Positions 29,581 to 39,680 of a stretch of 64,000 nucleotides of DNA are shown here, piece by piece (within the stretch, counting starts at the first letter, position 1; each line of letters begins with the position of its first letter). A program made the position numbers and the translations under genes. The notes under the pieces were generated by a model. The model saw only the letters and a list, made by a program, of their open reading frames with translations. It was not told where the DNA came from and made no database searches. The stretch lies in NCBI GenBank assembly GCA_963702995.1, contig OY969783.1:3782001-3846000 (forward strand), written 5' to 3'. This DNA comes from MFD04580-c1 sp963702995 (GTDB lineage: Bacteria > Planctomycetota > Phycisphaerae > Tepidisphaerales > Tepidisphaeraceae).

Positions 29581-31182
29581 ATGCCCCACAAACGACGCCC
29601 GTCCGGGCCATGGCGCCGACGAGGCTTTACGCTAGTCGAACTGCTGATCTCGATCGCGATCGTCCTGGTTTTGATTCTTGGCATTAACGAAGTGTTTGGT
29701 CTCACCAGCCGCACGGTGGGGGCCGGCCTCGCGTTGTCCGATGCGCTCCGCTCAAACCGGGCAGCGCAGGAGGTCATTAACGATGATTTCCGGATGGCCG
29801 TCCCAATGGCGGAAACGCCGTGCCTGATCATCAGCAGCGGCCTCGTTCACACCGGGGCACCCGGCGCCGTCAGCAACGGCGCTTTCCGAAATATCGAAGA
29901 CCTCCGGGGCGACAGGGACGGCATCGCCACCACCATCGACTTAGACGGCAATGGCAAGGAGGGTGAGGCCCTCGTCCCCGGCGAGATCGTCAAATCGACG
30001 AGCTATGGCTATCGCAACTATCGAACCGACCGCGTTGGCTTTTTCATCCAAGGGGAAATACCGCGGCAGACCGGTACGGGTGCTGCTTTCGTAGACACCG
30101 TCACAGCGGCACCCACGGTCGTCGGGCGGACGGTGCCGAGTGCCGCCACCGAAGCGTGGGTCGTCTACGGTCATCTCTATCTGTCGAACGACGCAGCGAC
30201 CCCTATCTATTTCGCCCCCGGCGCCGGAAAACCGATCCCCTCTCCCGCCGGAACCTATAACGCGAGGAACTACTTTGCCTCGCAATGGTGCCTCGGCCGC
30301 TCAGTGGTTCTGCTAAACCCGAGCACGACGATTCCGGTCGGCCAGGATGTGCTGACGATCCCCTCTCCTACTTCCCAGTACGGGCTTCTGGCCGTTAATG
30401 CGAAGGCGGGGTCGGGCGTGCAGATTCAGGAGTCCAAGTGCGATGTCGCCCAAACGTCGGTCGCCGCCTATCGCGATCTTCTGGCCCGGACGGCGAACAC
30501 GCAGGGAGGACCCGCAAACTACTGGACGCAGATGCTCGTCAACAATCATTTCCAGGCCGATCCGACGCCGCTCCCACCCCTGACGGGGCCGAAGGTGTCC
30601 CAGACCGTCCCCTGCTTCGTCCCTGGTTGCTCCCAGATCATCGTCGAGTACGCGGGCGACTTCCTCGCTCAGGATTCGAAGGGCAAAGTCATCACGCAGA
30701 TGGAGATGCAAGGGTCAACACCGACCAAGGTCCTAGCGCCTCCCGATGGCGAAGTTGACTTCACCATCGATCCGGTCACCGGAGTGAAGCGGATCCGCTG
30801 GTATGGCTTTCCAAGGGACATCAATAACGACGGGACGATCGATCCGAGCGTTGACGTCGTCCCGCTCCGCGACATGATTCAGAACCTCGGCGTGGTTGGC
30901 CGCCTGAACATGATCCATCCGTCAGGCACGCCGAGTGCGGTGGATTATTACTACTTCGAGCGTAACGTTGACATCACCCTTCCCTACCCTCCCAGCCCGG
31001 TGGATTATGCGGCCAACCCGAACCAACTATGGGCGGCGAGCTACGTCGTGGCATGGGGTTCGGAGCCACAGACGGTGTCGTCACCTCGACCTTCAATGCT
31101 GCGGATTACGCTGCAGATCGATGATCCGTCCGGGCGTCTGAAAGTCCCGCAGACCGCAGAGTACGTCGTCCGGCTGAAGTGA
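29581..31182 (+). CDS. GspJ-like minor pseudopilin, cassette 1
   Basis: 533 aa, far longer than the about 200 of standard GspJ. ATG at 29581 has GGGAGA just upstream. Leader RRRGFTLVELLISIAIVLVL, then LGINEVFGLTSRTVGAG, shared with LGINEIFSLTSRTIGTG of the gene at 37869. Other shared blocks are FFIQGEIPRQTGTG, YFASQWCLGRSVVLLNP, CFVPGCSQIIVEYAGDF and RWYGFPRDINNDGTIDPSVD. The NNDG..D block resembles a calcium loop. It should sit near the pseudopilus tip. Confidence 0.86.
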   Translation: MPHKRRPSGPWRRRGFTLVELLISIAIVLVLILGINEVFGLTSRTVGAGLALSDALRSNRAAQEVINDDFRMAVPMAETPCLIISSGLVHTGAPGAVSNGAFRNIEDLRGDRDGIATTIDLDGNGKEGEALVPGEIVKSTSYGYRNYRTDRVGFFIQGEIPRQTGTGAAFVDTVTAAPTVVGRTVPSAATEAWVVYGHLYLSNDAATPIYFAPGAGKPIPSPAGTYNARNYFASQWCLGRSVVLLNPSTTIPVGQDVLTIPSPTSQYGLLAVNAKAGSGVQIQESKCDVAQTSVAAYRDLLARTANTQGGPANYWTQMLVNNHFQADPTPLPPLTGPKVSQTVPCFVPGCSQIIVEYAGDFLAQDSKGKVITQMEMQGSTPTKVLAPPDGEVDFTIDPVTGVKRIRWYGFPRDINNDGTIDPSVDVVPLRDMIQNLGVVGRLNMIHPSGTPSAVDYYYFERNVDITLPYPPSPVDYAANPNQLWAASYVVAWGSEPQTVSSPRPSMLRITLQIDDPSGRLKVPQTAEYVVRLK

Positions 31183-31249
31183 GGGGCCGCCGAAGCCTTA
31201 CCGTCGGGGCTCCCGTTCGCTCTGATATTGCCGCAACCGATTTAGTCGT

Positions 31250-31280
31250 GGTTACCGGGCCGCATGGCCTTGCGGTAACC
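31250..31280 (+). other. intergenic hairpin between the J and K genes
   Basis: GGTTACCG and CGGTAACC pair as an 8-bp stem around an inner GGCC/GGCC stem. No T-run follows, so it is more likely a processing or attenuation structure than a terminator. Confidence 0.5.
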
Positions 31281-31320
31281 GGTCATCCGGGTCCCTTCGC
31301 CCAGTGGGGCAAGAGTGAAC

Positions 31321-34300
31321 ATGCAAAAGCTCTCCTATCCGTTCACCGTGCTGATCAATCGTGCCCAGAGGCGAGGGCGTCGTGCTAAACCAGGCTCCGT
31401 TCTGATCATGGTCGTCGCACTGCTGGTGTTACTGGCGCTGATTGGGACGGCGTTCATCGCGACGGCACGCTCCGATCGAAGTTCCACTGCCCAGCATGTG
31501 TCAAACACGGAGATTGAACTGGCCGCCCAGGGCGTTCTGAACGTGGCCGCAAGTACGCTCACCGGCCCTCTCCAGGTGAACACCCTCGGCTTTCGCCCGG
31601 CCGTCGGCCTGATCCCCGCCGGCGCCAGCTCCGTCTCCCCGACAGACCCGGGCTTCGAGACGTACGTTCATCCGCTCGACAACCCATGGATCGCCCCGCG
31701 CCTGCCAGACGTCAATTATGTGGACGGGACTCCGATCCCAACTTTCAACGCCACGCCTGTGGTCGTATGGAAGTCGTTGAGCGATTCCTTCGACACGAGC
31801 TTGATTCTCAGCACCCCGCCTGCCGGCAGCACGACGCAGCCGTCCACAACGGTCCCGCTCTTCTATTCGCCTTATAGCTTCGAGTCTCAGTACCCTGGGA
31901 CGTTCGAACGAAAATCGGACTACCCTCCGGACGTGCCGGCCAAATACGTCCCCATCTATAACGAGATTACCTATACGCGGGAGCAGCTTGTCAACGCCGC
32001 TCCAACCTACATCTGGGTGCCGACGGCAAACGGGGCCAAAGTCCTTATGCCGGCCTTGACCTTTCCCGTAAACCCACAGGCTCCGCTGACCACGAAGTTC
32101 CTGACGGTCGTCGCCGCCGACACGGACGGGGACGGGATTGCCGATGCCGGCCTGGTTCGTCTCCCCTTCGGTCAGTTGAACGGCGTCGTTTACTACGGCG
32201 CAGTCCGGATCCTCGATAACTCCTCCGCCCTCAACGCGGCGATTGCGATGCATCCCTATGGCGTGACGGGGACTAACGCGTCTATTTCACCATTCACCAG
32301 CACCGCCGGCGTTCCGGGCGATTTCTTCCCGACAAATATCGATCTGCGAAGCCTGCTGTCGAGCGTTGATTACGGCCTGCTGAATCGTTATCGGTTCGGG
32401 AACAGTCCGGCGATCTCCAGGGTCGGTCGCCGAGACGACGGCAGCACGACGTCGGCATTCCGGTACGCGTCGGCCCAGGAGGCAGTTTGGGACCAACTGG
32501 GATCGCGCATCGACCGCGCCGGATTGGTCGGCACGAACGCGACCTTGCGCTATAACGCATTATCCGAAGCCGACGGAATGGCGCTTGCGTACCATTTCTG
32601 CCTCGCCAACCAGACTCAGGCCCCTTCGCAGATCGAGTCGCTCATTCCCGCCGAAACATCTGCTGTAACTTATTCACCTACCCCTTCTACGAAGGGCCCG
32701 GCTGATCGGCTCCCTTTCCTGCCCAGCGAGGCATCCAACTGGTTTTCAACGCTGATGTGGTTCAGCCCGCCAACGTTGACGCCACCCTCGCCACAGTTCA
32801 CCGCTCCGACATCGCCACTCCCGTTGCGGCCGCTTCTCGTGACTCGAAACCCGGTCTCAAACTTCGCCAACAGCCAATTCCCGGATAAAGAGTTCTGGTC
32901 CGCACCGGCGTCCACAACGCCTCCAACGGCGACCTACGACTTCGGCGACCGCGTGATCAATCCGGCCGACGGCCGCGCCTATGTGTGCATCGACCCGCCC
33001 AGTGCCAACTCCGGCGCGATACCCGGCTACAACTTCAACGCCTGGGCCCAGATGCCGTGGAAGAACCACCCGACAAAGATCAGCGTCAATACCGGGACGT
33101 TTGAACAGCTCTGGACCTCCTACTGGTCGGTCATGAAGTCGGCTCCCGCCGCGCCGGTGCGCCCGCATCCTCTTGCCGCGACGCAGGACCTTCAGCTCGC
33201 CAACGTGATGCGCGACGGCAAGACAGTATTGACGCAGAAACAGATGGTGCAGCTTCGGTCCGCACTGGCGGCCGTCAACACGATCGGCCTGCGCGACGGC
33301 GCGAACGACGTCACCAGCCGCAACATCACACTCTACGATTCGGCCGGAGGCAATCCGTTGAAAGCGACGGTGTTCGGAAGCGAACGCAGCCCGTTTTTCA
33401 CGGAAGCGATGGTGGAAGTCGGCCCGCCGAACGGAATTCCGAACGCTCCCAACCCCCGGTGGGTCGGGATCGAGTTGTACAACCCCTACCCCACCGCGAT
33501 CGACATGACTAACTGGCACCTGGCGATCCTCGATCGCGCCGCAGGCATGACGTTTACGGACTTGGGTGAACTTGCCGCGTTGATCCACTCGGCCACGACG
33601 GCGCCGACGGTCCCCGCGATCAAGCCGCCGGCGACGCCGGCGCAAAAGTGCTGGATCAACCCGGGCGAGCGGCTCGTGTTCGACAACGGCGAGTCGAATC
33701 GTCCTACTGACATCGCCGCCTATTTCAGCTCCGCTACCTACACTGGCATGCCCGACGTGTCGCCCCCGATCGTGATCAGCACGCTCGGCGACGTGATCGG
33801 GAGCGCACCGGAGAACTGGAAGGAGATCGTCCTGCTTCGGCCGCGGCTGTACAACGCACCCATGTTGAATACGACGGCGATGACGAACGTCAATAACGTT
33901 CCGCAGACGAATGTGGACCCGACCGGAGCGAACAACTTCGCCGAGAACACCGCTGACCTTTCAACATTTGTACCCCTCGACGAACTCGACCTGAGCGGCA
34001 TCATCTCACCACCGGCGCCACCGGCGGGCGGCGGGGTTCCAACCCCTAAGCGTTACCGATATGCCAGGGCGAATAATATTGGTACCCTCATGTCATCGCC
34101 GCCGAAAAGCACCTATTTAGTGAACAGCGACGCGAGCGCAGCGTGGCACTGTGTCTACCCTGGCCCATATGACGCCCAGGCCACCGGCACCAGTGGAGAC
34201 GGCCCGTTTCGGATGGCCGGGCTTTTGAAAGTGCAAGCCTCGACCGACCCCATGCCGACGCCCTGTGGCCTGGGTCAGCGGAAGGCCATTTTCTCGACCT

Positions 34301-35625
34301 CGGGTGGATCGGGGCCGCAGGCGACTTTCCAGACGCGGCCGATCCAGATTAACAACCAGGATGCCGCCGGGCCCAACGCCCCGTACTCGGCTCGGACGCC
34401 CGCCAGCGGCACGAACCCCAACGGGAACACGCTCTCCACGGTCGGAGCCGCCGGTTCCGCGGCGTACCCGCTCGGCCAGTTCCTGCGAAATGGCGATATC
34501 CTCCAGGTTCCGTTCATCGGAAGCTATACGATTTATGGCTCTACCGTGGACGCGAAAGGAAACCACCCACTCCTGGAGATGAACACCCTCACCATGGACG
34601 CCGCGATGGCGGAAGATGGTGATCCAAACGATGATTTCGAGACCATCTCGACCGGTAAGAGGGTTTACCTCGAGCAGATCGGACGATTCTGCCCGATCAT
34701 CCGGAACGTTTTCGTGAACAACAGCCAGCCGAAGCCGCCTGGCCCGCTTCCGGATGACACTTTGCCCGCGTCGTCCGCCACGGTCGCCAACCCGGCATGG
34801 CGATATCACTGGGCGATGTCTCTGTTCGACTACCTCACGGTGAACAGCCCGCAGCAGGATTATCTGCCCAATATCGATCCAGGGTCGGTTACCAATCCCT
34901 CGTACGACCCCACTCTGTCAGCGGCCGAGACGAAGATATTCCATCCGAAGTACCCGGTCGTCTCGTCCGCGGACCTGCCGACGGATCAGAACGCTGTGGC
35001 CAACGGCTTTGACCCCAATGCGGCGAAATTTCATTCCGAGGAAACCGCCCCGATCCACGGGTTGATCAACATCAACACGGCGTCCGCAAAGGTGCTGGCC
35101 GCGGTGCCGTTCCTTCCCGCTTCGTCGTCAACCCCCACCAACGCCCAGATTGCGGCAGCAATCGTTGCTTACCGCGAGCAGACGGGGCAGCCTTTCCAAA
35201 CCCTGTTCGACCTCATGAAGGTCCCGTACTTCTCGCAACAGAATGACCTGCTTCTGCTAAACGCGAATTACGAGCCGGGGATCAACCAAGGGAACTATTC
35301 CCCCTACGTTCCGGGAGGAACGCCAGTGACGACCGACCCACGTCGTGAAACCGACCCGATCAACCATGTCTATGGTGATTTCCAGAGCCGCTTCCTGTTA
35401 TTGAATCGGTGCAGCAACCTGCTGACGACCCGAAGCGACGGATTTACCGCGTACGTTCAGGTGCAAGGCTGGCGGAACCTTGGGACGCTCTATCCCGAAG
35501 TGGTCGCCTCGCGACGAACCGCCGCTTTCCTAGACCGATCCACGGTCGCCCCCATTCACGACGGCAACACCGGCTTGGTCACCGGCTTGACCCCCGTTCG
35601 CCAGACGATCATTCCGAACGAGTAA
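31321..35625 (+). CDS. giant GspK-like minor pseudopilin, cassette 1
   Basis: 1434 aa, against about 300-330 for classical GspK. ATG at 31321 (an in-frame GTG lies six bases earlier). N-terminal helix PGSVLIMVVALLVLLALIGT lacks the +5 Glu, as in GspK. DADTDGDGIADAGLVRLP-like TDGDGIADAG near residue 270 is an Asp-rich loop. Near residue 540-585 is a CBM5/12-like pattern (FGDRVINPADGRAYVCIDP). Near residue 1245 comes HGLININTASAKVLAAVPF, the helix-hairpin-helix signature of GspK, then AYREQTGQPFQTLFDLMKVP. It is about as similar to the gene at 39681 as a diverged duplicate. It probably caps the pseudopilus. Confidence 0.86.
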   Translation: MQKLSYPFTVLINRAQRRGRRAKPGSVLIMVVALLVLLALIGTAFIATARSDRSSTAQHVSNTEIELAAQGVLNVAASTLTGPLQVNTLGFRPAVGLIPAGASSVSPTDPGFETYVHPLDNPWIAPRLPDVNYVDGTPIPTFNATPVVVWKSLSDSFDTSLILSTPPAGSTTQPSTTVPLFYSPYSFESQYPGTFERKSDYPPDVPAKYVPIYNEITYTREQLVNAAPTYIWVPTANGAKVLMPALTFPVNPQAPLTTKFLTVVAADTDGDGIADAGLVRLPFGQLNGVVYYGAVRILDNSSALNAAIAMHPYGVTGTNASISPFTSTAGVPGDFFPTNIDLRSLLSSVDYGLLNRYRFGNSPAISRVGRRDDGSTTSAFRYASAQEAVWDQLGSRIDRAGLVGTNATLRYNALSEADGMALAYHFCLANQTQAPSQIESLIPAETSAVTYSPTPSTKGPADRLPFLPSEASNWFSTLMWFSPPTLTPPSPQFTAPTSPLPLRPLLVTRNPVSNFANSQFPDKEFWSAPASTTPPTATYDFGDRVINPADGRAYVCIDPPSANSGAIPGYNFNAWAQMPWKNHPTKISVNTGTFEQLWTSYWSVMKSAPAAPVRPHPLAATQDLQLANVMRDGKTVLTQKQMVQLRSALAAVNTIGLRDGANDVTSRNITLYDSAGGNPLKATVFGSERSPFFTEAMVEVGPPNGIPNAPNPRWVGIELYNPYPTAIDMTNWHLAILDRAAGMTFTDLGELAALIHSATTAPTVPAIKPPATPAQKCWINPGERLVFDNGESNRPTDIAAYFSSATYTGMPDVSPPIVISTLGDVIGSAPENWKEIVLLRPRLYNAPMLNTTAMTNVNNVPQTNVDPTGANNFAENTADLSTFVPLDELDLSGIISPPAPPAGGGVPTPKRYRYARANNIGTLMSSPPKSTYLVNSDASAAWHCVYPGPYDAQATGTSGDGPFRMAGLLKVQASTDPMPTPCGLGQRKAIFSTSGGSGPQATFQTRPIQINNQDAAGPNAPYSARTPASGTNPNGNTLSTVGAAGSAAYPLGQFLRNGDILQVPFIGSYTIYGSTVDAKGNHPLLEMNTLTMDAAMAEDGDPNDDFETISTGKRVYLEQIGRFCPIIRNVFVNNSQPKPPGPLPDDTLPASSATVANPAWRYHWAMSLFDYLTVNSPQQDYLPNIDPGSVTNPSYDPTLSAAETKIFHPKYPVVSSADLPTDQNAVANGFDPNAAKFHSEETAPIHGLININTASAKVLAAVPFLPASSSTPTNAQIAAAIVAYREQTGQPFQTLFDLMKVPYFSQQNDLLLLNANYEPGINQGNYSPYVPGGTPVTTDPRRETDPINHVYGDFQSRFLLLNRCSNLLTTRSDGFTAYVQVQGWRNLGTLYPEVVASRRTAAFLDRSTVAPIHDGNTGLVTGLTPVRQTIIPNE

Positions 35626-36021
35626 CGTCGAGCTCCATCGTTAACGCCCTCTAATTCGTGCGGCCGGGTGAGGCGACAGGCCTCCCCGGCCGCACTGTTT
35701 CGTTGAATGACCGTGCGTGAAGAACCGCCGTCCAAGACGCCTCGCCCCCGGTACGCCGGGGGGAGACGGGATCAAAAAAACGACCCATCACGCGCGGTCA
35801 CCTAAAACTTGATGCCCCAGTCTCTTCACGGAACCCAAATGTGGTGTCAATACGCTTGCGCCATACTTCCGGTCGAAGAATGGGCACAAACGACCAAGGT
35901 CCGCGACGAGGCACGACGGAGGCGGGAAAAGCGAATGGACATTGGACGGCCTGATATCTCGGCGGCCCCATCACGCAGAGCGTGGCCGCTTGGAGCGCGG
36001 TTACTCGGCGCGAGGGCGCGC
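35626..36021. other. junction between the two pseudopilin cassettes
   Basis: 396 bp. It holds the terminator-like hairpin at 35658-35700. An in-frame ATG at 35935 could extend the next gene, but the prepilin leader favours 36022. No other gene seen. Confidence 0.5.
35658..35700 (+). terminator. terminator between pseudopilin cassettes
   Basis: 11-bp stem GTGCGGCCGGG / CCCGGCCGCAC with an inner GAGGC..GCCTC hairpin, followed by TGTTTCG. It implies that cassette 2 may have its own promoter. Confidence 0.75.
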
Positions 36022-36729
36022 ATGACGCGGGTCGCGCGGCGGCGCGGGTTTACGCTGGTCGAAATTTCCATGGTCGTCGTCATCGCGGTCCTGTTGCTCG
36101 TGGTGGCCGTGCCGGCGTTTCAGGTCATCACCGGCGGCCGCAGCCTGGACAGCGCCCAGAACCAGCTTGCCGGCGTCCTCGGCCGGGCATGGCAGGATGC
36201 GGTGGGCGCCGGCGACTTTCGGGGCGTACTCATCTATACCGACCCGAACACCGAGCGGCTGATGGCGTTCGAGGTTTATTTCCCCAACCCGGGCGGCGAC
36301 ACGACGCTGGAGCTGGTCCCAAATCGGGACGACGTGCTCCTGCCCATCGGCGTCAGCGCGGCGATGATCGAAGACAAAGGGACGCTCACCCCCGGCGGCG
36401 TCCTGATGTTTGACGGGCAGGGGCAGTTCGCGACCGTGAATTACAAGTTCGCCCAGACCTATTCGCAAAACGGCGTCACCCTGACGTCCGCGCTGTACCA
36501 GCGGCTGCAGGACGTCCGCAAGGACACCGACCCGTCCGACCCGACCAACCCGACGCCGCCGCTGGTCACCTCCGATTCAACCCAGTTCGGCCTGTACCTC
36601 TTCGACCTGGAGCAGTTCAAGGCGCGATTATCGGTCAACCCGGGGCTGATCGATCAGGGCTGGGTGCGCGACAACGGCATCCCACTGCTGGTTTCGCGCT
36701 ACAACGGCACGTTTCTGAGGGGGGAGTAG
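36022..36729 (+). CDS. GspH-like minor pseudopilin, cassette 2
   Basis: 235 aa from ATG at 36022. Short leader MTRVARRRG then FTLVEISMVVVIAVLLLVVA. It shares AVPAFQVITGGRSLDSAQNQ with the cassette-1 gene at 27518 and ends in the same way. The stop at 36727-36729 is followed within three bases by the next ATG, so the genes are translationally close. Confidence 0.86.
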   Translation: MTRVARRRGFTLVEISMVVVIAVLLLVVAVPAFQVITGGRSLDSAQNQLAGVLGRAWQDAVGAGDFRGVLIYTDPNTERLMAFEVYFPNPGGDTTLELVPNRDDVLLPIGVSAAMIEDKGTLTPGGVLMFDGQGQFATVNYKFAQTYSQNGVTLTSALYQRLQDVRKDTDPSDPTNPTPPLVTSDSTQFGLYLFDLEQFKARLSVNPGLIDQGWVRDNGIPLLVSRYNGTFLRGE

Positions 36730-36732
36730 TTG

Positions 36733-37803
36733 ATGAAGCCACACAGTGGGATCAGCCCTCTGTCTCGTGTCGGCGGGCCTGTCGCGTTCGGCGATCCGGG
36801 CGCGGGCACAATGTCGATCCGGCGGCCGCGGCGGGGGATGCGGCGCGGCTTCTCCTTTATTGAGATCCTCTTTGCGGTGACGATCCTCGCCGTCGGTTTC
36901 ATCATGGTGGCGGGGATTTTCCCGGTGGCGATCGGACAGACGCAGGCCAATGGCGCCGAGACAACGGCCGCCAGCATCGCCCGGGCGGCCGCGTCCACGC
37001 TGGCCCGCCTGCCGGGGACGGCCGATGAATCGGTCTTCGTTCCCGACGGCATGGTCCACGCCTTCGACGCGGCCGGTACGGGCACGACGCTGTTCGACCG
37101 GGTGAAAGGGGACCTTATCCAGACCGAAGATTCGCGATTCGCCTGGGTGCCGCTCTATCGCCGCAATCGAGACGCCGGCGGCAACGCCGAGCGAACGGCC
37201 CAGGTGTTCATCGTCGCCATTCAAGCCCACAACCCGTCGAATTTCGATGCCCGCGCCGTGGGGGATCTCCATCTAACCGGCACGCGATCACCGTTGATCC
37301 CGCGCAAGGTGCGTATCCGATTCACGGACGGCGGTGACAACCCCGACATCGCCCAGTTCAGCCCCCCCGCCGGCGGCGACCCCTCGACGCCCCTCTGGAC
37401 GACGGATCTCGTCGCGGCCGACGGCGGCACGGCGTCGGCCTTGCCGGTCAACGGCAACCCCGGCCACGACGCCTTCGCGGGGTGCATCGCGCCCGGCACA
37501 TTTATCATCGTCGCGGACGATCAATCGGCGGCCGCCGACGGCCCGGGCAAATCGGCGATCGGCTGGGTGCTTCGGGTCGGCAACAACACGACCGACACCA
37601 GTTGGGAACTCCAGGCCGGGAACGACATGAAGAACTCATCGTACAAGCCGACCACCAAGACCGTCCTCGGCTGGGCCCTGGGGCAGCGGCTCCGCAACCC
37701 GACCCTCGGCTTCCAGCCTGACCCGACGCTCGCCAACTACAACCCGTACGAAGGCGGCGCGCAGGACGTCGCCGTCTACTCGACGATTATCCCGCTGAAC
37801 TGA
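36733..37803 (+). CDS. GspI/PilV-like minor pseudopilin, cassette 2
   Basis: 356 aa. ATG at 36733 has GGGGGGAG six bases upstream, inside the end of the previous gene. ATG at 36811 would be an alternative with a shorter leader. Motif MRRGFSFIEILFAVTILAVG. C-terminus NPYEGGAQDVAVYSTIIPLN matches the cassette-1 paralogue at 28383, without that protein's CBM-like insert. Confidence 0.86.
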   Translation: MKPHSGISPLSRVGGPVAFGDPGAGTMSIRRPRRGMRRGFSFIEILFAVTILAVGFIMVAGIFPVAIGQTQANGAETTAASIARAAASTLARLPGTADESVFVPDGMVHAFDAAGTGTTLFDRVKGDLIQTEDSRFAWVPLYRRNRDAGGNAERTAQVFIVAIQAHNPSNFDARAVGDLHLTGTRSPLIPRKVRIRFTDGGDNPDIAQFSPPAGGDPSTPLWTTDLVAADGGTASALPVNGNPGHDAFAGCIAPGTFIIVADDQSAAADGPGKSAIGWVLRVGNNTTDTSWELQAGNDMKNSSYKPTTKTVLGWALGQRLRNPTLGFQPDPTLANYNPYEGGAQDVAVYSTIIPLN

Positions 37804-37868
37804 CGACGGGCACCATCTTTTCGACGAGCAAGCGGGCGGCAACTGGGCCGCATTCAAGCCGAGCCTTC

Positions 37869-39428
37869 ATGAGACGCGAAAATCGACAACGCCCATCGCC
37901 TTCGACCCGCTCCCGCGACGCCGGGCGCGCCGCCAGCGGGTTCACGCTGATCGAGTTGCTGATCTCCCTGGCGGTGGCGCTGGTCCTTGTGCTGGGGATC
38001 AACGAGATCTTCAGCCTGACCAGCCGCACGATCGGCACCGGGCAGGCGCTCTCGACCAGCTATCGCGACAGCCGCTCGGCGCAGATGGTCCTCAACGGCG
38101 ACTTGCACGTTCGTGCCGTGCCGCCGCGTGAAGCCCCGGCGCTGGTGATCGCCTCTGAAGCCGGGTTCGCCTTTCGCAACGCGGCCGACCAGCGCGGCGA
38201 CATGGACGGCGACCCTTCGACAACAACCAATCTGGCCATCGACCCAAATGACGGCAGCCCTCCACCCCCGAGCGAGGTAAGTGTGCCGCTCTGGCACCTG
38301 TCGCCGCGCAGCCACCGCCGCGACGCGATCGGCTTCTTCGCCCGCGGCCTCTTCACGCGCCAGACGGGGACGGGGATCAAGTACATCGACACGATCACTA
38401 CGCCGACGAGCCTCCCAACGACGACCAATGAGGCTTGGATCGTCTACGGGCACCTGGCGTTGCCGGACAACGCTCCGACGCCGGTCTTCCAGTCCCCCGG
38501 GATCGGGACGTTGACGACGAACCCGAATAACTTTTTCGCGTCACAGTGGGTGCTCGGCCGCAACGTGATCCTGCTCAATCCCAATCCGCCGGCCCCCCAG
38601 CAATACATCGCACAGGCGAACGGCATTGCGCTGTCGCCCCTGTCCTACAACTCCGCCTCGGCCGATGGGCAGAAGACGCTGTTCACTTCCCGGTACGACA
38701 TGGCCGCCACAAGCATCCCGTCGTTCAAGCAGGCCCTGCACGACTTTCAGATCGGGGCGGACGGCAACTCGGTACCGGGTAAATATTTCTGGGCCCCGCT
38801 CATAGGCTACCCATTCGCAACGGCATACGACCTGACCGGCGGCAACTCTGTCCCGAACCCGCTGCCGCCGCTGCCCTCTCGGATCCTCTTCAGCGGCAAT
38901 CCGCAGCCCGCTCGTCCGCTCGATAGTGCTGGCGCGGCTCTCACCGCCCCGTGCTTCCTCCGCGGCTGCACGCAGTTTGCCGTCGAGTACACTGGCGATT
39001 TTGTCACCCAGGCGTCGGACGGCACGATCACGGCGGCCGCCCCCGACGGCGTGCCCGATTTCCAGATGGACGGCGGGAACCGCAAGACGCGCTGGTACGG
39101 GCTTCCCCGCGACTCGAACAACGACGGGTCGATCAGCCCGGCAACGGATGTCGTGCCGCTGCGGGACATCGTGATCGCCGCTGGCCTTCAGCCGGTGACG
39201 TGGGCCTTCCCGTTCGAGCGCGCCTACCCGGTTCGGACGGTTCCCGACTCGACGCATTGGTATGACTCGCTGGCGAGCACGGACCGTTACGTCGTCGCCT
39301 GGGGCCCCGACACGCCGGGGCCGACCAACAAGCCAACGGCCCTGCGCGTCACGATCGCCCTGGACGACCCCAACGGCCGCATGACCGAAGCGCAGACGTT
39401 CGAGTACGTCATTGAGTTGCCGAAGTAG
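37869..39428 (+). CDS. GspJ-like minor pseudopilin, cassette 2
   Basis: 519 aa from ATG at 37869. Leader AASGFTLIELLISLAVALVL, then LGINEIFSLTSRTIGTG. Blocks FFARGLFTRQTGTG, NFFASQWVLGRNVILLNP, CFLRGCTQFAVEYTGDF and RWYGLPRDSNNDGSISPATD correspond one-to-one with the cassette-1 gene at 29581. Confidence 0.88.
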   Translation: MRRENRQRPSPSTRSRDAGRAASGFTLIELLISLAVALVLVLGINEIFSLTSRTIGTGQALSTSYRDSRSAQMVLNGDLHVRAVPPREAPALVIASEAGFAFRNAADQRGDMDGDPSTTTNLAIDPNDGSPPPPSEVSVPLWHLSPRSHRRDAIGFFARGLFTRQTGTGIKYIDTITTPTSLPTTTNEAWIVYGHLALPDNAPTPVFQSPGIGTLTTNPNNFFASQWVLGRNVILLNPNPPAPQQYIAQANGIALSPLSYNSASADGQKTLFTSRYDMAATSIPSFKQALHDFQIGADGNSVPGKYFWAPLIGYPFATAYDLTGGNSVPNPLPPLPSRILFSGNPQPARPLDSAGAALTAPCFLRGCTQFAVEYTGDFVTQASDGTITAAAPDGVPDFQMDGGNRKTRWYGLPRDSNNDGSISPATDVVPLRDIVIAAGLQPVTWAFPFERAYPVRTVPDSTHWYDSLASTDRYVVAWGPDTPGPTNKPTALRVTIALDDPNGRMTEAQTFEYVIELPK

Positions 39429-39439
39429 GGAAGTGCGCC

Positions 39440-39620
39440 CAGCGAGCCGCGACCGTGAGGGAGCGATTGGGCCGGTGCGCCAAAGTGCGCCGTGCACAAC
39501 GAGCCGCGCCCGTCAGGAAGCGGGGCCCGCCGCAGGCGGGCATCAACCGGCAATCGAACAGATCAGTCGCCGAGTACGGCGACTGCCCGCTTCCTAACGG
39601 GCGCGGCTCGTTCATGAGCA
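39440..39620. repeat. REP-like dispersed repeat cluster, copy 2
   Basis: The gap between the J and K genes of cassette 2 holds CGAGCCGCGACCGTGAGGGA (from about 39442), then CGAGCCGCGCCCGTCAGGAA, and then the reverse-oriented arm TTCCTAACGGGCGCGGCTCG ending at about 39611. The last two arms form a near-perfect large inverted repeat. The part 39540-39613 read on the minus strand matches the unit at 11801-11870. Confidence 0.8.
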
Positions 39621-39680
39621 GTCTGACCGCTTCGAGCCGTCGCGGCCCGCTGGACGCCGTCCGTCAACGAAAGCCATTCG

